Assembly: GCA_029242325.1 (NCBI GenBank)
Contig: JAQWUD010000016.1
Span: forward strand, 62,001 to 126,000
Reading direction: 5' to 3'
Source: Luminiphilus sp.
GTDB lineage: Bacteria > Pseudomonadota > Gammaproteobacteria > Pseudomonadales > Halieaceae
Length of the DNA stretch: 64,000 nucleotides
In this document: positions 9,992 to 19,776 of the stretch, in pieces
How the letters are laid out: every line of letters starts with the position of its first letter
Numbering within the stretch: the stretch's first letter is position 1
Program-made: the position numbers and the translations under genes
Notes under the pieces: generated by a model
What the model was told of the DNA's origin: nothing
The model's input: only the letters and a program-made list of their open reading frames with translations
The model's database searches: none

Positions 9992-10126
9992 TAGAGGGCC
10001 GCGGCGCGAGCATTGTCCGGTAGCAAAATGGCGAGTCACACAGTGGCTCAGTTTTAAAGTGCTCCCAGAATAATATTCCCGAAAATAGGCTTTTCATTCG
10101 ATCGGCGCTGTCGTACACTCACTTTC

Positions 10127-10157
10127 GCAAAATGCGATTTGCATTATGCAATAATGC
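10127..10157. repeat. Nested inverted repeats upstream of pilA
   Basis: Two overlapping dyads lie 80-110 bases upstream of the pilin start: GCAAA/TTTGC with a 6-base spacer (10127-10142) and GCATTAT/ATAATGC with a 3-base spacer (10141-10157). The latter contains the exact 13-base palindrome TTGCATTATGCAA (10139-10151). They lie in the 248-base gap between glcB and pilA where the pilin promoter must be. Likely a regulator site; I do not see a convincing sigma-54 GG-N10-GC element. Confidence 0.45.
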
Positions 10158-10239
10158 CCAGTGTGTCTTGCATGGGTGCTGCTAAGACATCGCGACACCC
10201 CATGACCCTTACGGCAACCTGGTTTCGAAGGAGAGAAAC

Positions 10240-10692
10240 GTGCCACAGCATTCACAAGAAGGGTTTTCCCTCATTGAGTTGATGATTGTTATCGCGATCA
10301 TTGGCATTCTGGCCGCGAACGCCCTACCCACTTACAAGACTTACATCAAAAAAGCCAAATTTGCCGAGGTGATTGCCGCGGTCTCCCCCTTCAAAACCGC
10401 CATATTGGTGGCCATCCAGAAATCGTCCGCCTTCTGTTATGCCGATAACGCAAGCGCATTGGCCCTCACAGATCTCAACGCACCGGCCGGTGGAGAGCCT
10501 ACCTGCGGACTGCCACTCGCAGCCGGCGCAAACGGCGGTGTCGTGGCGAGTGTGACGGTGGCGGATGGCGTCATTATTGCAACAGGCACTGTCGCAGTGG
10601 ATGAGATGACCTATGAACTCGCGCCCAATGGCGCCGAAGCGCCCGTTGTTTGGACTGAGGGTGGATCCTGCATCGCAGCGGGCCTCTGCTAG
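10240..10692 (+). CDS. pilA: Type IV pilin precursor
   Basis: Major-pilin-like prepilin of 150 residues and the first gene of a pilA-pilB-pilC-pilD cluster. It begins with GTG behind a strong AGGAGA site. The leader MPQHSQEG ends in Gly8, after which PilD should cut to leave N-methyl-Phe; the mature protein begins [18 protein letters not shown] with the essential Glu at +5. Four cysteines (66, 89, 144, 150) suggest two disulfides, the last closing a very short C-terminal loop. Asn at mature position 19, inside the hydrophobic assembly helix just before the proline, is unusual. It could be a major pilin or a pilus-like secretion subunit; the neighbours favour pilus. Confidence 0.92.
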   Translation: MPQHSQEGFSLIELMIVIAIIGILAANALPTYKTYIKKAKFAEVIAAVSPFKTAILVAIQKSSAFCYADNASALALTDLNAPAGGEPTCGLPLAAGANGGVVASVTVADGVIIATGTVAVDEMTYELAPNGAEAPVVWTEGGSCIAAGLC

Positions 10693-10800
10693 CGGGTTGC
10701 TCTGATGGGGTGAGAGGAGGCTAGTCCCGCTGTCATACAAACGCCCCGATCGGCAACGCCCCCTCTTCAGCGCTTTCGCGCCCCACTGGGATCTCACCCC
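10691..10800. repeat. Overlapping inverted repeats between pilA and pilB
   Basis: The 192-base gap holds AGCGGG (10691-10696) pairing with CCCGCT (10726-10731), and GGGGTGAGA (10707-10715) pairing perfectly with TCTCACCCC (10792-10800). The first arm of the second pair lies in the loop of the first, so the two folds are interleaved and may exclude each other. No T-run follows either, so they look more like mRNA structure than a plain terminator. They could set the high pilA to low pilB expression ratio. Confidence 0.4.
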
Positions 10801-10884
10801 GTGACACATGCGCTGACAGGTGTGCCCACATTCTGGGAACAGCAACTGACATCACAGTAAATTTTTTTAAACAGGAGCCTCAGT

Positions 10885-12615
10885 GTGAACCTAGCCGCAA
10901 CGACTGTCATGACCTCCGCCATCAAGGGATTTGCGGGACGGCTACTGGCGGAAAATATTCTGACCGCCGAACAGGCACGAGACGCGACTCACAACGCAAA
11001 GGCCAAACACATTTCGCTCGTACGCTATTTGATCGATGAATTGGGCGTTGAGAGTCGCCGACTAGCAGAGTGCGTCTCTGCCGAACTCGGAATGCCCTTA
11101 TTTGATTTAACTGCCATAGACCGCGATAACCTGTCTAAATGGGACCATCATGTCGATCTGATGGTGAAGCACCATGCGGTTCCCTTATTTCATCGAGGCA
11201 ATCGACTTTTTATCGGTATTTCTGACCCACTGAATCAGGCCGCCCTCGAAGACTTCAAGTTCGCTACTGGCACCAACATCGACGCTGTGCTGGTCGATGA
11301 CCTCAGCCTCACCGAACTCATTTCCGAGCTAACGGAACGCACCAGCAGCTTTGAACGAGACATGGCGTCTCTGATGACAGATGACGATTATGACCGCTCA
11401 TTCGAACAGGTCAGGGGAGACGAGGAACCTGAAGCTCAGGATTCTACGGAAGACGCCCCGATCGTCCGCTTTGTCAACAAGGTGCTGCTGAATGCCATTA
11501 AACAGGGCGCCTCTGACATACATTTTGAGCCGTATGAAAAGCACTATCGGGTCCGCTTCAGAACCGACGGCGTCCTGTGCGAGGTTGTATCGTTGCCGCA
11601 CCATCTGGCACCGCGGTTAGCTGCTCGGCTCAAGGTGATGTCCCGTTTGGATATTTCCGAGCGCCGTATTCCGCAAGATGGACGTATTCAGATGGAATTG
11701 TCCAAAAAGCGGGCCATCGACTTCAGGGTGAACACCCTGCCTACCATGTTCGGAGAAAAAATCGTCCTCAGAATACTGGATTCCAGCTCGGCCCAAATGG
11801 GCATCGACGCACTGGGGTATGAGTCCGACCAGCAAGCCTTGTATTTGGAGGCACTTCAGAAGCCTCAGGGCATGATTCTTGTCACTGGGCCCACGGGTTC
11901 GGGTAAGACCGTCTCACTCTACACCGGCCTGAGCATTTTGAACGAGCCAGAACGCAACATCTCTACCGCGGAAGATCCCGTGGAAATCAATATACGGGGA
12001 ATCAACCAGGTACTGGTTAACACCAAGGTAGGGCTCAATTTCGCGCAGGCGCTGCGCTCCTTCATGCGGCAGGATCCAGACGTGATCATGATCGGGGAGA
12101 TGCGCGATCTGGAGACCGCGGAAATTGCGATAAAGGCGGCACAGACAGGCCACCTGGTACTTTCAACAGTGCACACTAATAGCGCCGCCGAAACCATCAC
12201 CCGGCTACTTAATATGGGCATTCCTGCTTTCAATATCGCCGCGTCGGTCACCCTGATCATCGCGCAGCGTCTGGCGCGGCGCCTGTGCATTCACTGCGCT
12301 GAGCCTGAGACCACGATTCCTCGTGACGCCCTGTTGGCGCTAGGATTCACCGTCAACATGTTGCGGTCAGCTGGCATCAAACGACCCGTGGGGTGCCCCA
12401 AGTGTAAGGAAGGCTTCAAAGGCCGAGTCGGCATTTACGAGGTAGTCACGATTACTAAGGGCATTGCCGCGGCCATCCTAGATGGCGCCAATTCGATTGA
12501 ACTTGATCGTGCCTTCCGCGAGGCGGGATTCAGAGACCTAAGGCAATCTGCTCTCGAAAAGTGCACGCAAGGCCTCATCAGCCTAGCGGAAATCAGCCGC
12601 GTCACCACCGACTAG
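10885..12615 (+). CDS. pilB: Type IV pilus assembly ATPase PilB
   Basis: Hexameric motor ATPase that drives pilus extension at the inner membrane. A 576-residue GspE-family protein: N-terminal MshEN-type domain (residues ~1-150), then the ATPase core with Walker A GPTGSGKT (335-342), Asp-box region, Walker B IMIGE (Glu405), His box STVHTNSA (427-434), and a tetracysteine zinc motif CIHC (468-471)/CPKC (504-507). The ATG/GTG choice is not certain: GTG at 10885 is 8 bases after AGGAG, while an ATG at 10909 is also in frame. PilT, the retraction ATPase, is not in the window. Confidence 0.95.
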   Translation: MNLAATTVMTSAIKGFAGRLLAENILTAEQARDATHNAKAKHISLVRYLIDELGVESRRLAECVSAELGMPLFDLTAIDRDNLSKWDHHVDLMVKHHAVPLFHRGNRLFIGISDPLNQAALEDFKFATGTNIDAVLVDDLSLTELISELTERTSSFERDMASLMTDDDYDRSFEQVRGDEEPEAQDSTEDAPIVRFVNKVLLNAIKQGASDIHFEPYEKHYRVRFRTDGVLCEVVSLPHHLAPRLAARLKVMSRLDISERRIPQDGRIQMELSKKRAIDFRVNTLPTMFGEKIVLRILDSSSAQMGIDALGYESDQQALYLEALQKPQGMILVTGPTGSGKTVSLYTGLSILNEPERNISTAEDPVEINIRGINQVLVNTKVGLNFAQALRSFMRQDPDVIMIGEMRDLETAEIAIKAAQTGHLVLSTVHTNSAAETITRLLNMGIPAFNIAASVTLIIAQRLARRLCIHCAEPETTIPRDALLALGFTVNMLRSAGIKRPVGCPKCKEGFKGRVGIYEVVTITKGIAAAILDGANSIELDRAFREAGFRDLRQSALEKCTQGLISLAEISRVTTD

Positions 12616-12648
12616 GCTCTCAAACCAAACTGAGCAAATCACATACCT

Positions 12649-13860
12649 ATGACAACCGACACTACACTTTTCTCCTGGACCGGAATAGATCGAAACGGGC
12701 GTAAATCCAAAGGCGAACTCATGGCTAAGTCAGCCGCGTTGGCTAGAGTGCAACTCCGCAAACAGGGCGTCGCCGCCAGGAGCGTGAGAAAGAAATCGAC
12801 TTCGTTATCCTTTTTTGTCGACAAGCGCATCAAAGCGGCCGATATTTCGATTTTCACGCGTCAAATGGCAACGATGATGAAGGCGGGCGTACCGCTGGTG
12901 CAATCACTCGACATCATCGCTGCGGGTGCTGAGCATAAAAAAATGCGCCATCTGATTTTAGCGTTGCGCACTGATGTGTCATCGGGGACCAGTCTAGCGG
13001 GCGCACTCTCTCACCATCCGAAACACTTTGACAATCTCTTTTGCTCGCTGGTGGCTTCGGGAGAAAATTCGGGCACGCTCGAAATCATGCTCGACCGCGT
13101 TGCCACCTACAAAGAAAAAACAGAGGCCTTAAAAGCTAAAATTAAAAAAGCGATGACTTACCCAATTGCAGTAATTATTGTGGCCATCACCGTCACCGGC
13201 GTATTGCTGATCAAAGTGGTGCCGCAGTTCGCCGAAACATTTCAGAGTTTTGGCTCGGATCTGCCCGGCTTCACACTGTTCGTGCTACAGATTTCGAACT
13301 GGGTGCAAGAGTGGTGGGGGGTTGTGCTGGGGATGCTCGTCGCGACGGGCTACGGATTTTCTCAGGCCAAGCTGCGCTCAAAGCGCTTCGCTGATGGGGT
13401 AGAGGGTTTAATGCTGAAAGTCCCCATTTTCGGCGGTGTGGTGCGTCATGCTGTTATCGCTCGATTCTCGCGCACGTTGTCGACGACATTTGCGGCGGGA
13501 GTGCCTCTGGTTGATGCACTACAATCAACCGCTGGTGCCGCGGGCAACGCGGTATACGCTGATGCAATCACACGTATCGGAGATGGTGTGACAGCCGGGA
13601 TTCCACTGGCTGTGGCAATTCGTGGTACAGGACTCTTCCCCGCCATGCTTATGCAGATGACTGCAATTGGTGAGGAGTCAGGATCCCTGGATGATATGCT
13701 TGGAAAAGTTGCGGATCACTATGAAACAGCAGTCGATAATGCGGTCGATAGTTTGAGCTCGCTGATGGAGCCTATCATCATGTCAATTCTGGGCGCATTG
13801 GTGGGCGGCCTAATGATCGCGATGTATCTGCCCATCTTCATGCTCGGCTCCGTGATATGA
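12649..13860 (+). CDS. pilC: Type IV pilus inner-membrane platform protein PilC
   Basis: GspF-family platform protein of 403 residues that links PilB to the growing pilus. It has the two repeated cytoplasmic GspF domains (about 70-190 and 270-395), each with the motif region FTRQMATMMKAGVPLVQSL or FSRTLSTTFAAGVPLVDAL. Three transmembrane stretches lie near residues 168-190, 220-240 and at the C-terminus (MSILGALVGGLMIAMYLPIF). Gap to pilB is 33 bases and to pilD 47 bases, consistent with one operon. Confidence 0.95.
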   Translation: MTTDTTLFSWTGIDRNGRKSKGELMAKSAALARVQLRKQGVAARSVRKKSTSLSFFVDKRIKAADISIFTRQMATMMKAGVPLVQSLDIIAAGAEHKKMRHLILALRTDVSSGTSLAGALSHHPKHFDNLFCSLVASGENSGTLEIMLDRVATYKEKTEALKAKIKKAMTYPIAVIIVAITVTGVLLIKVVPQFAETFQSFGSDLPGFTLFVLQISNWVQEWWGVVLGMLVATGYGFSQAKLRSKRFADGVEGLMLKVPIFGGVVRHAVIARFSRTLSTTFAAGVPLVDALQSTAGAAGNAVYADAITRIGDGVTAGIPLAVAIRGTGLFPAMLMQMTAIGEESGSLDDMLGKVADHYETAVDNAVDSLSSLMEPIIMSILGALVGGLMIAMYLPIFMLGSVI

Positions 13861-13907
13861 GAAACTAGGCTGTTCCCCCACAGCACGCCAAGGCCAAGCC
13901 AGTTACC

Positions 13908-14765
13908 ATGACCCCCCTATTTTCTGACCCCGCTTATTTCACTCTCACCTGTGCAGCGCTGGGCATGATCGTGGGGAGCTTCATCAATGTAGTGGTTTTG
14001 CGCTTGCCGCAAATGATGACGCAGTCTTGGCATCGCGAGTGCTGCGAAATCATGGATCAACCCGCCCCAGCCGAGACCCCCATCAGTCTCGCTTACCCCG
14101 GCTCTCATTGCCCCAGTTGCCACGCTCCGATTCGACCCTGGCACAACATTCCCGTCCTCAGCTGGCTGCTGCTTCGAGGGCGATGCGCTGATTGTGCCAC
14201 CCGCATTTCCTGGCGTTATCCCTTCATCGAGCTCACTACCGGGATGCTCTCGGCGCTTGCGGGCTGGCATTTCGGATTTGGAGTCGAGGCTGTCAGCGGC
14301 CTCATTATGATTTGGACGCTGATCGCTCTGACGGGCATTGATTTAGACACGCAATTACTGCCTGACAGCCTAACGCTACCGCTACTTTGGATCGGGCTGG
14401 GGATTAATATCTTTGATATCTGGGCACCGCTGGCGGCGGCGGTAACCGGAGCCATGATGGGCTACGGCTGCCTCTGGTGCGTCTATTGGCTTTTCAAACT
14501 GATCACCGGGAAAGAGGGGATGGGTTACGGCGATTTTAAATTGCTTGCCGCGCTTGGTGCTTGGTTTGGATGGCAGGCTGTTCCTCTCATCCTGCTACTC
14601 TCTTCACTCGTTGGCGCGACACTGGGTATCATCATCTTGGTTCTCAAGCGCAAAGGACGGGACACACCTTTGCCATTTGGACCCTATCTCGCAGGATCAG
14701 GCATGCTGGTGTTGTTTTATGGCGACGCTCTGATAGCCGAATACCTCCAAGTGGTCGCCCCCTGA
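13908..14765 (+). CDS. pilD: Type IV prepilin peptidase / N-methyltransferase PilD
   Basis: Bifunctional inner-membrane aspartyl protease that removes the pilin leader and N-methylates the new terminus. The 285-residue protein has the N-terminal methylase domain with two zinc CxxC pairs (C68/C71 and C93/C96) and the peptidase half with the two aspartate motifs, GIDLDTQLLPD (143-153) and GMGYGDFK (204-211, D209). Eight or so membrane helices are evident. It would process PilA at 10240 and any type II secretion pseudopilins. Its stop is one base before the coaE start. Confidence 0.96.
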   Translation: MTPLFSDPAYFTLTCAALGMIVGSFINVVVLRLPQMMTQSWHRECCEIMDQPAPAETPISLAYPGSHCPSCHAPIRPWHNIPVLSWLLLRGRCADCATRISWRYPFIELTTGMLSALAGWHFGFGVEAVSGLIMIWTLIALTGIDLDTQLLPDSLTLPLLWIGLGINIFDIWAPLAAAVTGAMMGYGCLWCVYWLFKLITGKEGMGYGDFKLLAALGAWFGWQAVPLILLLSSLVGATLGIIILVLKRKGRDTPLPFGPYLAGSGMLVLFYGDALIAEYLQVVAP

Positions 14766-14766
14766 C

Positions 14767-15366
14767 ATGTTGCGGGTGGGCATTACAGGCGGAATTGGTA
14801 GCGGTAAGACCGCTTTAACCGATTGGCTGTCTAGGAAGGGCATTGTCATTGTCGACGCTGATCTCGTTGCTCGCGAAGTGGTGCAACCGGGCGCTTCCGG
14901 TTTAGCGGAAATTGTCGAAGTATTTGGCGACCAATACCTTCAGGCAGATGGCCACCTTGACCGCGCCGCCATGCGTCAGCTGGTTTTTAATAATGAGGCC
15001 AAGAGGCGTGCGCTTGAGGCGATTACTCATCCTAGAATCCGCGCGGCTCTGGCAGAGCAAATGCAGCAGGCATCCTCGCCCTACGTGGTCTTGAGCTCGC
15101 CGCTACTGCTCGAAAGCGGGCAATCGGAAATGGTCGACATGAGTGTTGTGATAGATATTCCTGAGGCACTGCAAATCGAGCGCACTATGGCGAGAGACAA
15201 GAACGATCGAGCGCTGATTGAGCAAATTATTGCTGCGCAGATCAGTCGCGAAAACCGCCTAGCACTCGCAGATGTCGTGATAGACAACAGCAGCGATCTG
15301 AAGTCCTTGCACGACCGCGCGGCACTGCTACACGAAACTCTGCTGAATCGCGGCAACCGTCATTAA
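14767..15366 (+). CDS. coaE: Dephospho-CoA kinase
   Basis: Last step of coenzyme A synthesis: phosphorylates the ribose 3'-OH of dephospho-CoA. The 199-residue P-loop kinase has GGIGSGKT at residues 8-15, DADLVAREVV (substrate side) and HPRIRAAL in the CoA/LID region. It directly follows pilD, as in Pseudomonas. The yacG gene that usually comes next there is missing; mutT follows on the opposite strand. The two convergent genes share the sequence TTAA (15363-15366) as their stop codons. Confidence 0.95.
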   Translation: MLRVGITGGIGSGKTALTDWLSRKGIVIVDADLVAREVVQPGASGLAEIVEVFGDQYLQADGHLDRAAMRQLVFNNEAKRRALEAITHPRIRAALAEQMQQASSPYVVLSSPLLLESGQSEMVDMSVVIDIPEALQIERTMARDKNDRALIEQIIAAQISRENRLALADVVIDNSSDLKSLHDRAALLHETLLNRGNRH

Positions 15367-15752
15367 ACAGCGATCAAACGCTCTAGAATCGGCGTGTTAG
15401 CCGCCGGGAAGGACCACCCCAGAAGATCTTCCGGCAGCTTCCAGGCAAGAGGCTGTGCCTCCAGCCCTCGAGGCTCCCCCCGCCAGTGCAACACGCGATG
15501 GACGTCGAGCCGCACGCATTTATCACCGTAATCGTGCTCAAGCACCATCAAGGGCTCGCTGCTCTCAACCACAATGCCAAGCTCTTCCAACAACTCCCGC
15601 GCAAGCGCTTCGCCAATACTCTCACCAGGATCGACTTTGCCACCCGGAAACTCCCAGAGTCCGCCCTGGTGAGCATGAGGCGGTCGCCGCGAAACGAGCA
15701 CCCGCCGCGCGCTATCCGTTAAAACGCCCACCGCAACCGTAATGGTATCCAT
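15363..15752 (-). CDS. mutT: Nudix hydrolase, MutT-like (8-oxo-dGTP diphosphatase)
   Basis: Predicted to hydrolyse 8-oxo-dGTP and so prevent A:T to C:G transversions. The 129-residue protein carries an exact Nudix box from residue 38 to 60: G38-x5-E44-x7-R52-E53-x2-E56-E57-x-G59-I60. Length matches E. coli MutT. It follows argJ by one base in the secA-argJ-mutT order typical of gammaproteobacteria, which supports the MutT assignment over other small Nudix enzymes. The stop codon overlaps that of the convergent coaE. Confidence 0.9.
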   Translation of the reverse strand: MDTITVAVGVLTDSARRVLVSRRPPHAHQGGLWEFPGGKVDPGESIGEALARELLEELGIVVESSEPLMVLEHDYGDKCVRLDVHRVLHWRGEPRGLEAQPLAWKLPEDLLGWSFPAANTPILERLIAV

Positions 15753-15753
15753 G

Positions 15754-16947
15754 CTAAGTGCGGTATTCGGCGTTAATCTTTACGTAGTCATAAGACAGAT
15801 CGGTGGTCCAGACCGTCGACGCCGCGTCACCGCGATTCAGCATCACCTCAATAACAAGGTCCTTGGCCTGCATAGCCTCCACCCCTCTCTCTTCACTGTA
15901 AGACGTCGCGCGCGCGCCCGCTTCTGCGATCAGCGTCCCGTTAATATGAATAGCGACTGAGTCAGTATCAAGATTATCTACTCCCGCGCGCCCGATGGCG
16001 GCCAATATCCTCCCCCAGTTCGGGTCAGAGGCGAACAATGCCGTTTTCACCAGAGGTGAGTGAGCAATCGTTCGCGCCACAGTGTCACAAACTGCCGAAG
16101 TCTCTCCACCTGACACCCGTATCTCTACAAATTTACTGGCCCCTTCGCCATCGCGCACGATGTCCTGAGCCAACTCGATCATTAGTTGGGTGAGTGCCTC
16201 GGCAAAGCGCGCGAAGTGGGGCGAGTCCTGAGCAATGTAAACACCGCTTTCACCGGTGGCTGAAAGCGTTACAGCATCATTCGTAGAGGTATCACCATCG
16301 ACAGTAATGCGATTAAAGCTGGCGTTTACGGCGGCCTTGAGCAAGCGGTCCAGCATGCCGTTTTCAATCTCTGCGTCCGTCGCTATGAATGCCAGCATGG
16401 TTGCCAGATTGGGGCAAATCATACCCGCACCTTTGGCGATACCGGTGATCGTGCAGGCTCCACCATCAAGCTCGATGCGCGCGCTTCTCAGTTTTGGCCG
16501 GGTGTCAGTCGTCAATATCGCCGCGGCAGCCTGCTCCCAATTACGCTCGCTAAGATGACTGAACGCATGAGGCACAGCCGCTACTACCCGCTCCGTAGGA
16601 AATGCCTCGCCGATGACCCCCGTAGAAAAGGGCAATATCTGCTGCATCGGTGTCGCCGCCTGCTTCGCGACCGCAGCACAGCATCGCTCGGCATCTGATA
16701 TGCCCTGCGCGCCGGTCCCCGCGTTAGCGTTACCGGTATTCACGAGTAGAAAGGCGGCCTGCCCAGCGATGGCCTCCAGATGGGACTCTGCGAGCTGAAC
16801 GGGCGCCGCCCTGAAGGCATTCTGGGTAAAGACCGCTGCAGTCTGTGTGTTCGCCCCAAGGCCGATGAGGATTACATCGTCTCTGTCAGCGGTTTTAATA
16901 CCCGCCTGCGCCACGCCAAGACGCACACCCTTGACAACGCCAGTCAC
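15754..16947 (-). CDS. argJ: Glutamate N-acetyltransferase / amino-acid acetyltransferase ArgJ
   Basis: Transfers the acetyl group from N-acetylornithine to glutamate (cyclic arginine pathway) and in some species also makes N-acetylglutamate from acetyl-CoA. The 397-residue Ntn-type proenzyme has the self-cleavage motif NLATMLAF, with the nucleophile Thr183 that becomes the N-terminus of the beta chain. The C-terminus DYVKINAEYRT is diagnostic. It lies between secA and mutT. Whether it is mono- or bifunctional cannot be told from sequence alone. Confidence 0.95.
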   Translation of the reverse strand: MTGVVKGVRLGVAQAGIKTADRDDVILIGLGANTQTAAVFTQNAFRAAPVQLAESHLEAIAGQAAFLLVNTGNANAGTGAQGISDAERCCAAVAKQAATPMQQILPFSTGVIGEAFPTERVVAAVPHAFSHLSERNWEQAAAAILTTDTRPKLRSARIELDGGACTITGIAKGAGMICPNLATMLAFIATDAEIENGMLDRLLKAAVNASFNRITVDGDTSTNDAVTLSATGESGVYIAQDSPHFARFAEALTQLMIELAQDIVRDGEGASKFVEIRVSGGETSAVCDTVARTIAHSPLVKTALFASDPNWGRILAAIGRAGVDNLDTDSVAIHINGTLIAEAGARATSYSEERGVEAMQAKDLVIEVMLNRGDAASTVWTTDLSYDYVKINAEYRT

Positions 16948-16993
16948 GATCTAAGATCCAAACCAAGTAGAACACGCATGACGACGGCACTCA

Positions 16994-19702
16994 TTAAGTC
17001 AGCGCGCCGTGGCACTGCTTGTATTTCTTGCCGCTGCCGCAGGGACAAGGATCATTACGCCCTACTTTTGGTTGCGACCGCGTAATGGGCTGAGGCTGCC
17101 CGGACGAGCCATCTGTGTCGGAGTCGACGGAAGGAACCTCAGGTGTCGCTTCAGCGTGCTCAAAAGCCATTTTTTGTTTGGCAGCCGCTTCTCGCCGTTG
17201 CTTCTCAATCACGGCGGCTTCGTCAGATCGCTGCACCTGTACATGGCTCAAGAAACGAATGACCTCGTATTTCAACCGCTGCAACAGTGCCTCGAACAAC
17301 GCAAATGATTCGCGCTTGTATTCCTGCTTGGGGTTCTTGTTGGCATAGGCGCGGAGATGAATACCTTGACGTAATTGATCCATCACCTGGAGGTGCTCTT
17401 TCCAGAGCGTATCCAGCACTTGCAACATGATCTGCTTTTCCAGCTGACGCATCCCCGATCCCACACCCGCGGCCTTGGCGTCGTAGGCTCCCTGAATCTC
17501 CACTACGATACGCGTCCGCAATGACTCTTCATGCAGACTGTCGTCCTCATCCAGCCACTGACTGATGGGAAGCTGGAGCCCGAACTCTGCTTCCAGCTGT
17601 CGCTCTAATCCCGGAACATCCCACTGCTCCTCCACGCTCATTGGAGCGATATAAGCGTCTACCGCCTCATTGACCACATCCTCGCGAATGGCTGTGATGG
17701 TCTCGCCAATCTCCTCATCAGACAAAAGTTCATCGCGTTGCCGATAGATAATCTGCCGCTGATCGTTCGCCACATCGTCGTATTCCAGCAGCTGTTTACG
17801 AATATCAAAATTACGCCCCTCTACCTTCCGCTGCGCTTTTTCAATGGCATTGGATACCATTCGGTGCTCAATCGCTTCGCCTCGCTCCATCCCAAGCGCT
17901 TGCATAAAACTCTTGACTCGATCTGAGGCGAATATGCGCATTAGATTATCTTCGAGCGACAGGTAGAAACGCGATACACCGGGATCGCCCTGTCGACCCG
18001 AACGCCCGCGCAGCTGATTGTCAATCCGGCGCGACTCATGCCTCTCTGTACCCAGAATGTGAAGGCCGCCAGCCTCGATTACCGCGTCATGACGCGTTTG
18101 CCATTCAGCCGTTATGTGCTCCCGCGTCTGATCATCAACAGTATCTCCCAATGCGCTGAGTTCGGCTTCAAGATTACCCCCAAGGACAATATCTGTTCCT
18201 CGACCGGCCATATTGGTTGCAATCGTCACCATGCCTGGACGACCCGCCTGAGCGATAATCTCAGCCTCCTGTTCATGAAACTTGGCGTTGAGAACCTTAT
18301 GCTCAATGCCTTTCTCCTTGAACGCCGCTGACAACTCCTCTGAAGTCTCGACTGAAGCCGTTCCCACCAAGCCCGGTGCCCCATTAGCCATGCAGGACTC
18401 CACATCCTCGATGATCGCCGCAAACTTCTCTTCTCGCGTCAGATACACAAGATCATTCAGATCGTCTCGGCGCATCGTTACATTGGTCGGAATTACGATG
18501 CAATCTAGGCCATAAATTTGGCGGAATTCGAAGGCTTCTGTATCCGCGGTGCCCGTCATCCCCGAGAGCTTTTCATATAGCCTGAAAAAATTCTGGAAAG
18601 TAGTCGATGCTAGCGTTTGGCTCTCGCTCTGAATTCGCGTGCCCTCCTTGGCCTCAATAGCCTGATGCAAACCTTCGGAGAGTCGCCGTCCTGGCATGGT
18701 GCGGCCGGTATGCTCGTCAATCAGCACAACCTGGCCATCCTGCACGATGTACTCTACATCCCGCTGGAATAAAACGTGTGCTCGCAAGCCCGAGTGCACA
18801 TGATGAAGCAATCCCAGATTGGTTGGGGCATACAACGAATCGTCCCCTTGAAGTAGACCCGCCTCGATGAGCATGCACTCTACTTTCTCGTGCCCACCCT
18901 CAGTCAGCTCGATACTTCGCTGTTTTTCATCGACCGTGAAGTCACCCTCTTGCTCCTCGACTTCAAGCGTTAACTTGGGTATCAGCCGATTGATGGTTTT
19001 ATAAAGTTCAGAGCTGTCCTCGGCTGCTCCCGAGATGATGAGCGGTGTGCGCGCCTCATCAATGAGAATTGAATCGACCTCATCAACAATAGCGAAGGCC
19101 AACTCACCCTGACTTTTATCGCTCTTGCTGAAAGCCATGTTGTCGCGTAGATAATCGAAGCCAAATTCGTTGTTTGTTCCGTAAACGACATCACAGGCAT
19201 ACGCGGCTTTCTTCTCTTCCGCGTTCTGCCCCGACCGAACTACCCCTACCGACAAACCTAGGAATTCGTACAGAGGCCCCATCCACGCCGCATCACGCTG
19301 CGCCAGATAATCGTTTACGGTTACCAGATGCACACTGTGGTCAGGCAAAGCATTGAGATAAGCGGGAAGTGTCGCAACAAGCGTCTTGCCTTCACCTGTT
19401 CGCATCTCAGCGATCTTGCCGTCATGAAGTGCCATACCGCCAATCAACTGCACATCGAAATGCCGCATCCCAAGTGCCCGGACACCTGCTTCTCGCACTA
19501 CAGCAAAGGCCTCGGGCAACAATTGGCCCAGCGTTTCACCGGTGTCTAAGCGCGAGCGAAGTTCAGCAGTTTTATTTTTGAGCGCACTGTCATCCAGCGC
19601 TTGTATTGCGTCTTCAAGCCCATTAATTCGGGAAACGACTCTTCCCATTCGTTTCAGCTCTCGATCATTCCGAGTGCCGAATATCTTTTTCAAAGTAGCC
19701 AT
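16994..19702 (-). CDS. secA: Preprotein translocase ATPase SecA
   Basis: Motor of the general secretion pathway, pushing unfolded preproteins through SecYEG. The ~902-residue protein is full length: Walker A MRTGEGKT (100-107), DEVDSIL Walker B, nucleotide-binding domain 2 with [15 protein letters not shown], helical scaffold and wing, and a C-terminal zinc/SecB-binding tail with [13 protein letters not shown]. Two ATGs are possible, at 19708 and 19702; I prefer 19702 (MATLKKIFG) because it matches family N-termini. Neither has a good ribosome site. No secM-like arrest peptide is seen in the 68-base gap upstream, so regulation differs from E. coli. Confidence 0.96.
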   Translation of the reverse strand: MATLKKIFGTRNDRELKRMGRVVSRINGLEDAIQALDDSALKNKTAELRSRLDTGETLGQLLPEAFAVVREAGVRALGMRHFDVQLIGGMALHDGKIAEMRTGEGKTLVATLPAYLNALPDHSVHLVTVNDYLAQRDAAWMGPLYEFLGLSVGVVRSGQNAEEKKAAYACDVVYGTNNEFGFDYLRDNMAFSKSDKSQGELAFAIVDEVDSILIDEARTPLIISGAAEDSSELYKTINRLIPKLTLEVEEQEGDFTVDEKQRSIELTEGGHEKVECMLIEAGLLQGDDSLYAPTNLGLLHHVHSGLRAHVLFQRDVEYIVQDGQVVLIDEHTGRTMPGRRLSEGLHQAIEAKEGTRIQSESQTLASTTFQNFFRLYEKLSGMTGTADTEAFEFRQIYGLDCIVIPTNVTMRRDDLNDLVYLTREEKFAAIIEDVESCMANGAPGLVGTASVETSEELSAAFKEKGIEHKVLNAKFHEQEAEIIAQAGRPGMVTIATNMAGRGTDIVLGGNLEAELSALGDTVDDQTREHITAEWQTRHDAVIEAGGLHILGTERHESRRIDNQLRGRSGRQGDPGVSRFYLSLEDNLMRIFASDRVKSFMQALGMERGEAIEHRMVSNAIEKAQRKVEGRNFDIRKQLLEYDDVANDQRQIIYRQRDELLSDEEIGETITAIREDVVNEAVDAYIAPMSVEEQWDVPGLERQLEAEFGLQLPISQWLDEDDSLHEESLRTRIVVEIQGAYDAKAAGVGSGMRQLEKQIMLQVLDTLWKEHLQVMDQLRQGIHLRAYANKNPKQEYKRESFALFEALLQRLKYEVIRFLSHVQVQRSDEAAVIEKQRREAAAKQKMAFEHAEATPEVPSVDSDTDGSSGQPQPITRSQPKVGRNDPCPCGSGKKYKQCHGALT

Positions 19703-19776
19703 CAACATAGGAGTCTCACGACAGTATTGCGGAGGAATCAGACAAGGTGCGGCGCGGGCGTGCCCGTGCAGGGTGT

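Noticed and set aside
10014-10080. Possible sigma-54 promoter TGGCTC...TGCT upstream of pilA.
   Set aside because: The GG to GC spacing is about 14 bases; sigma-54 promoters need 10.
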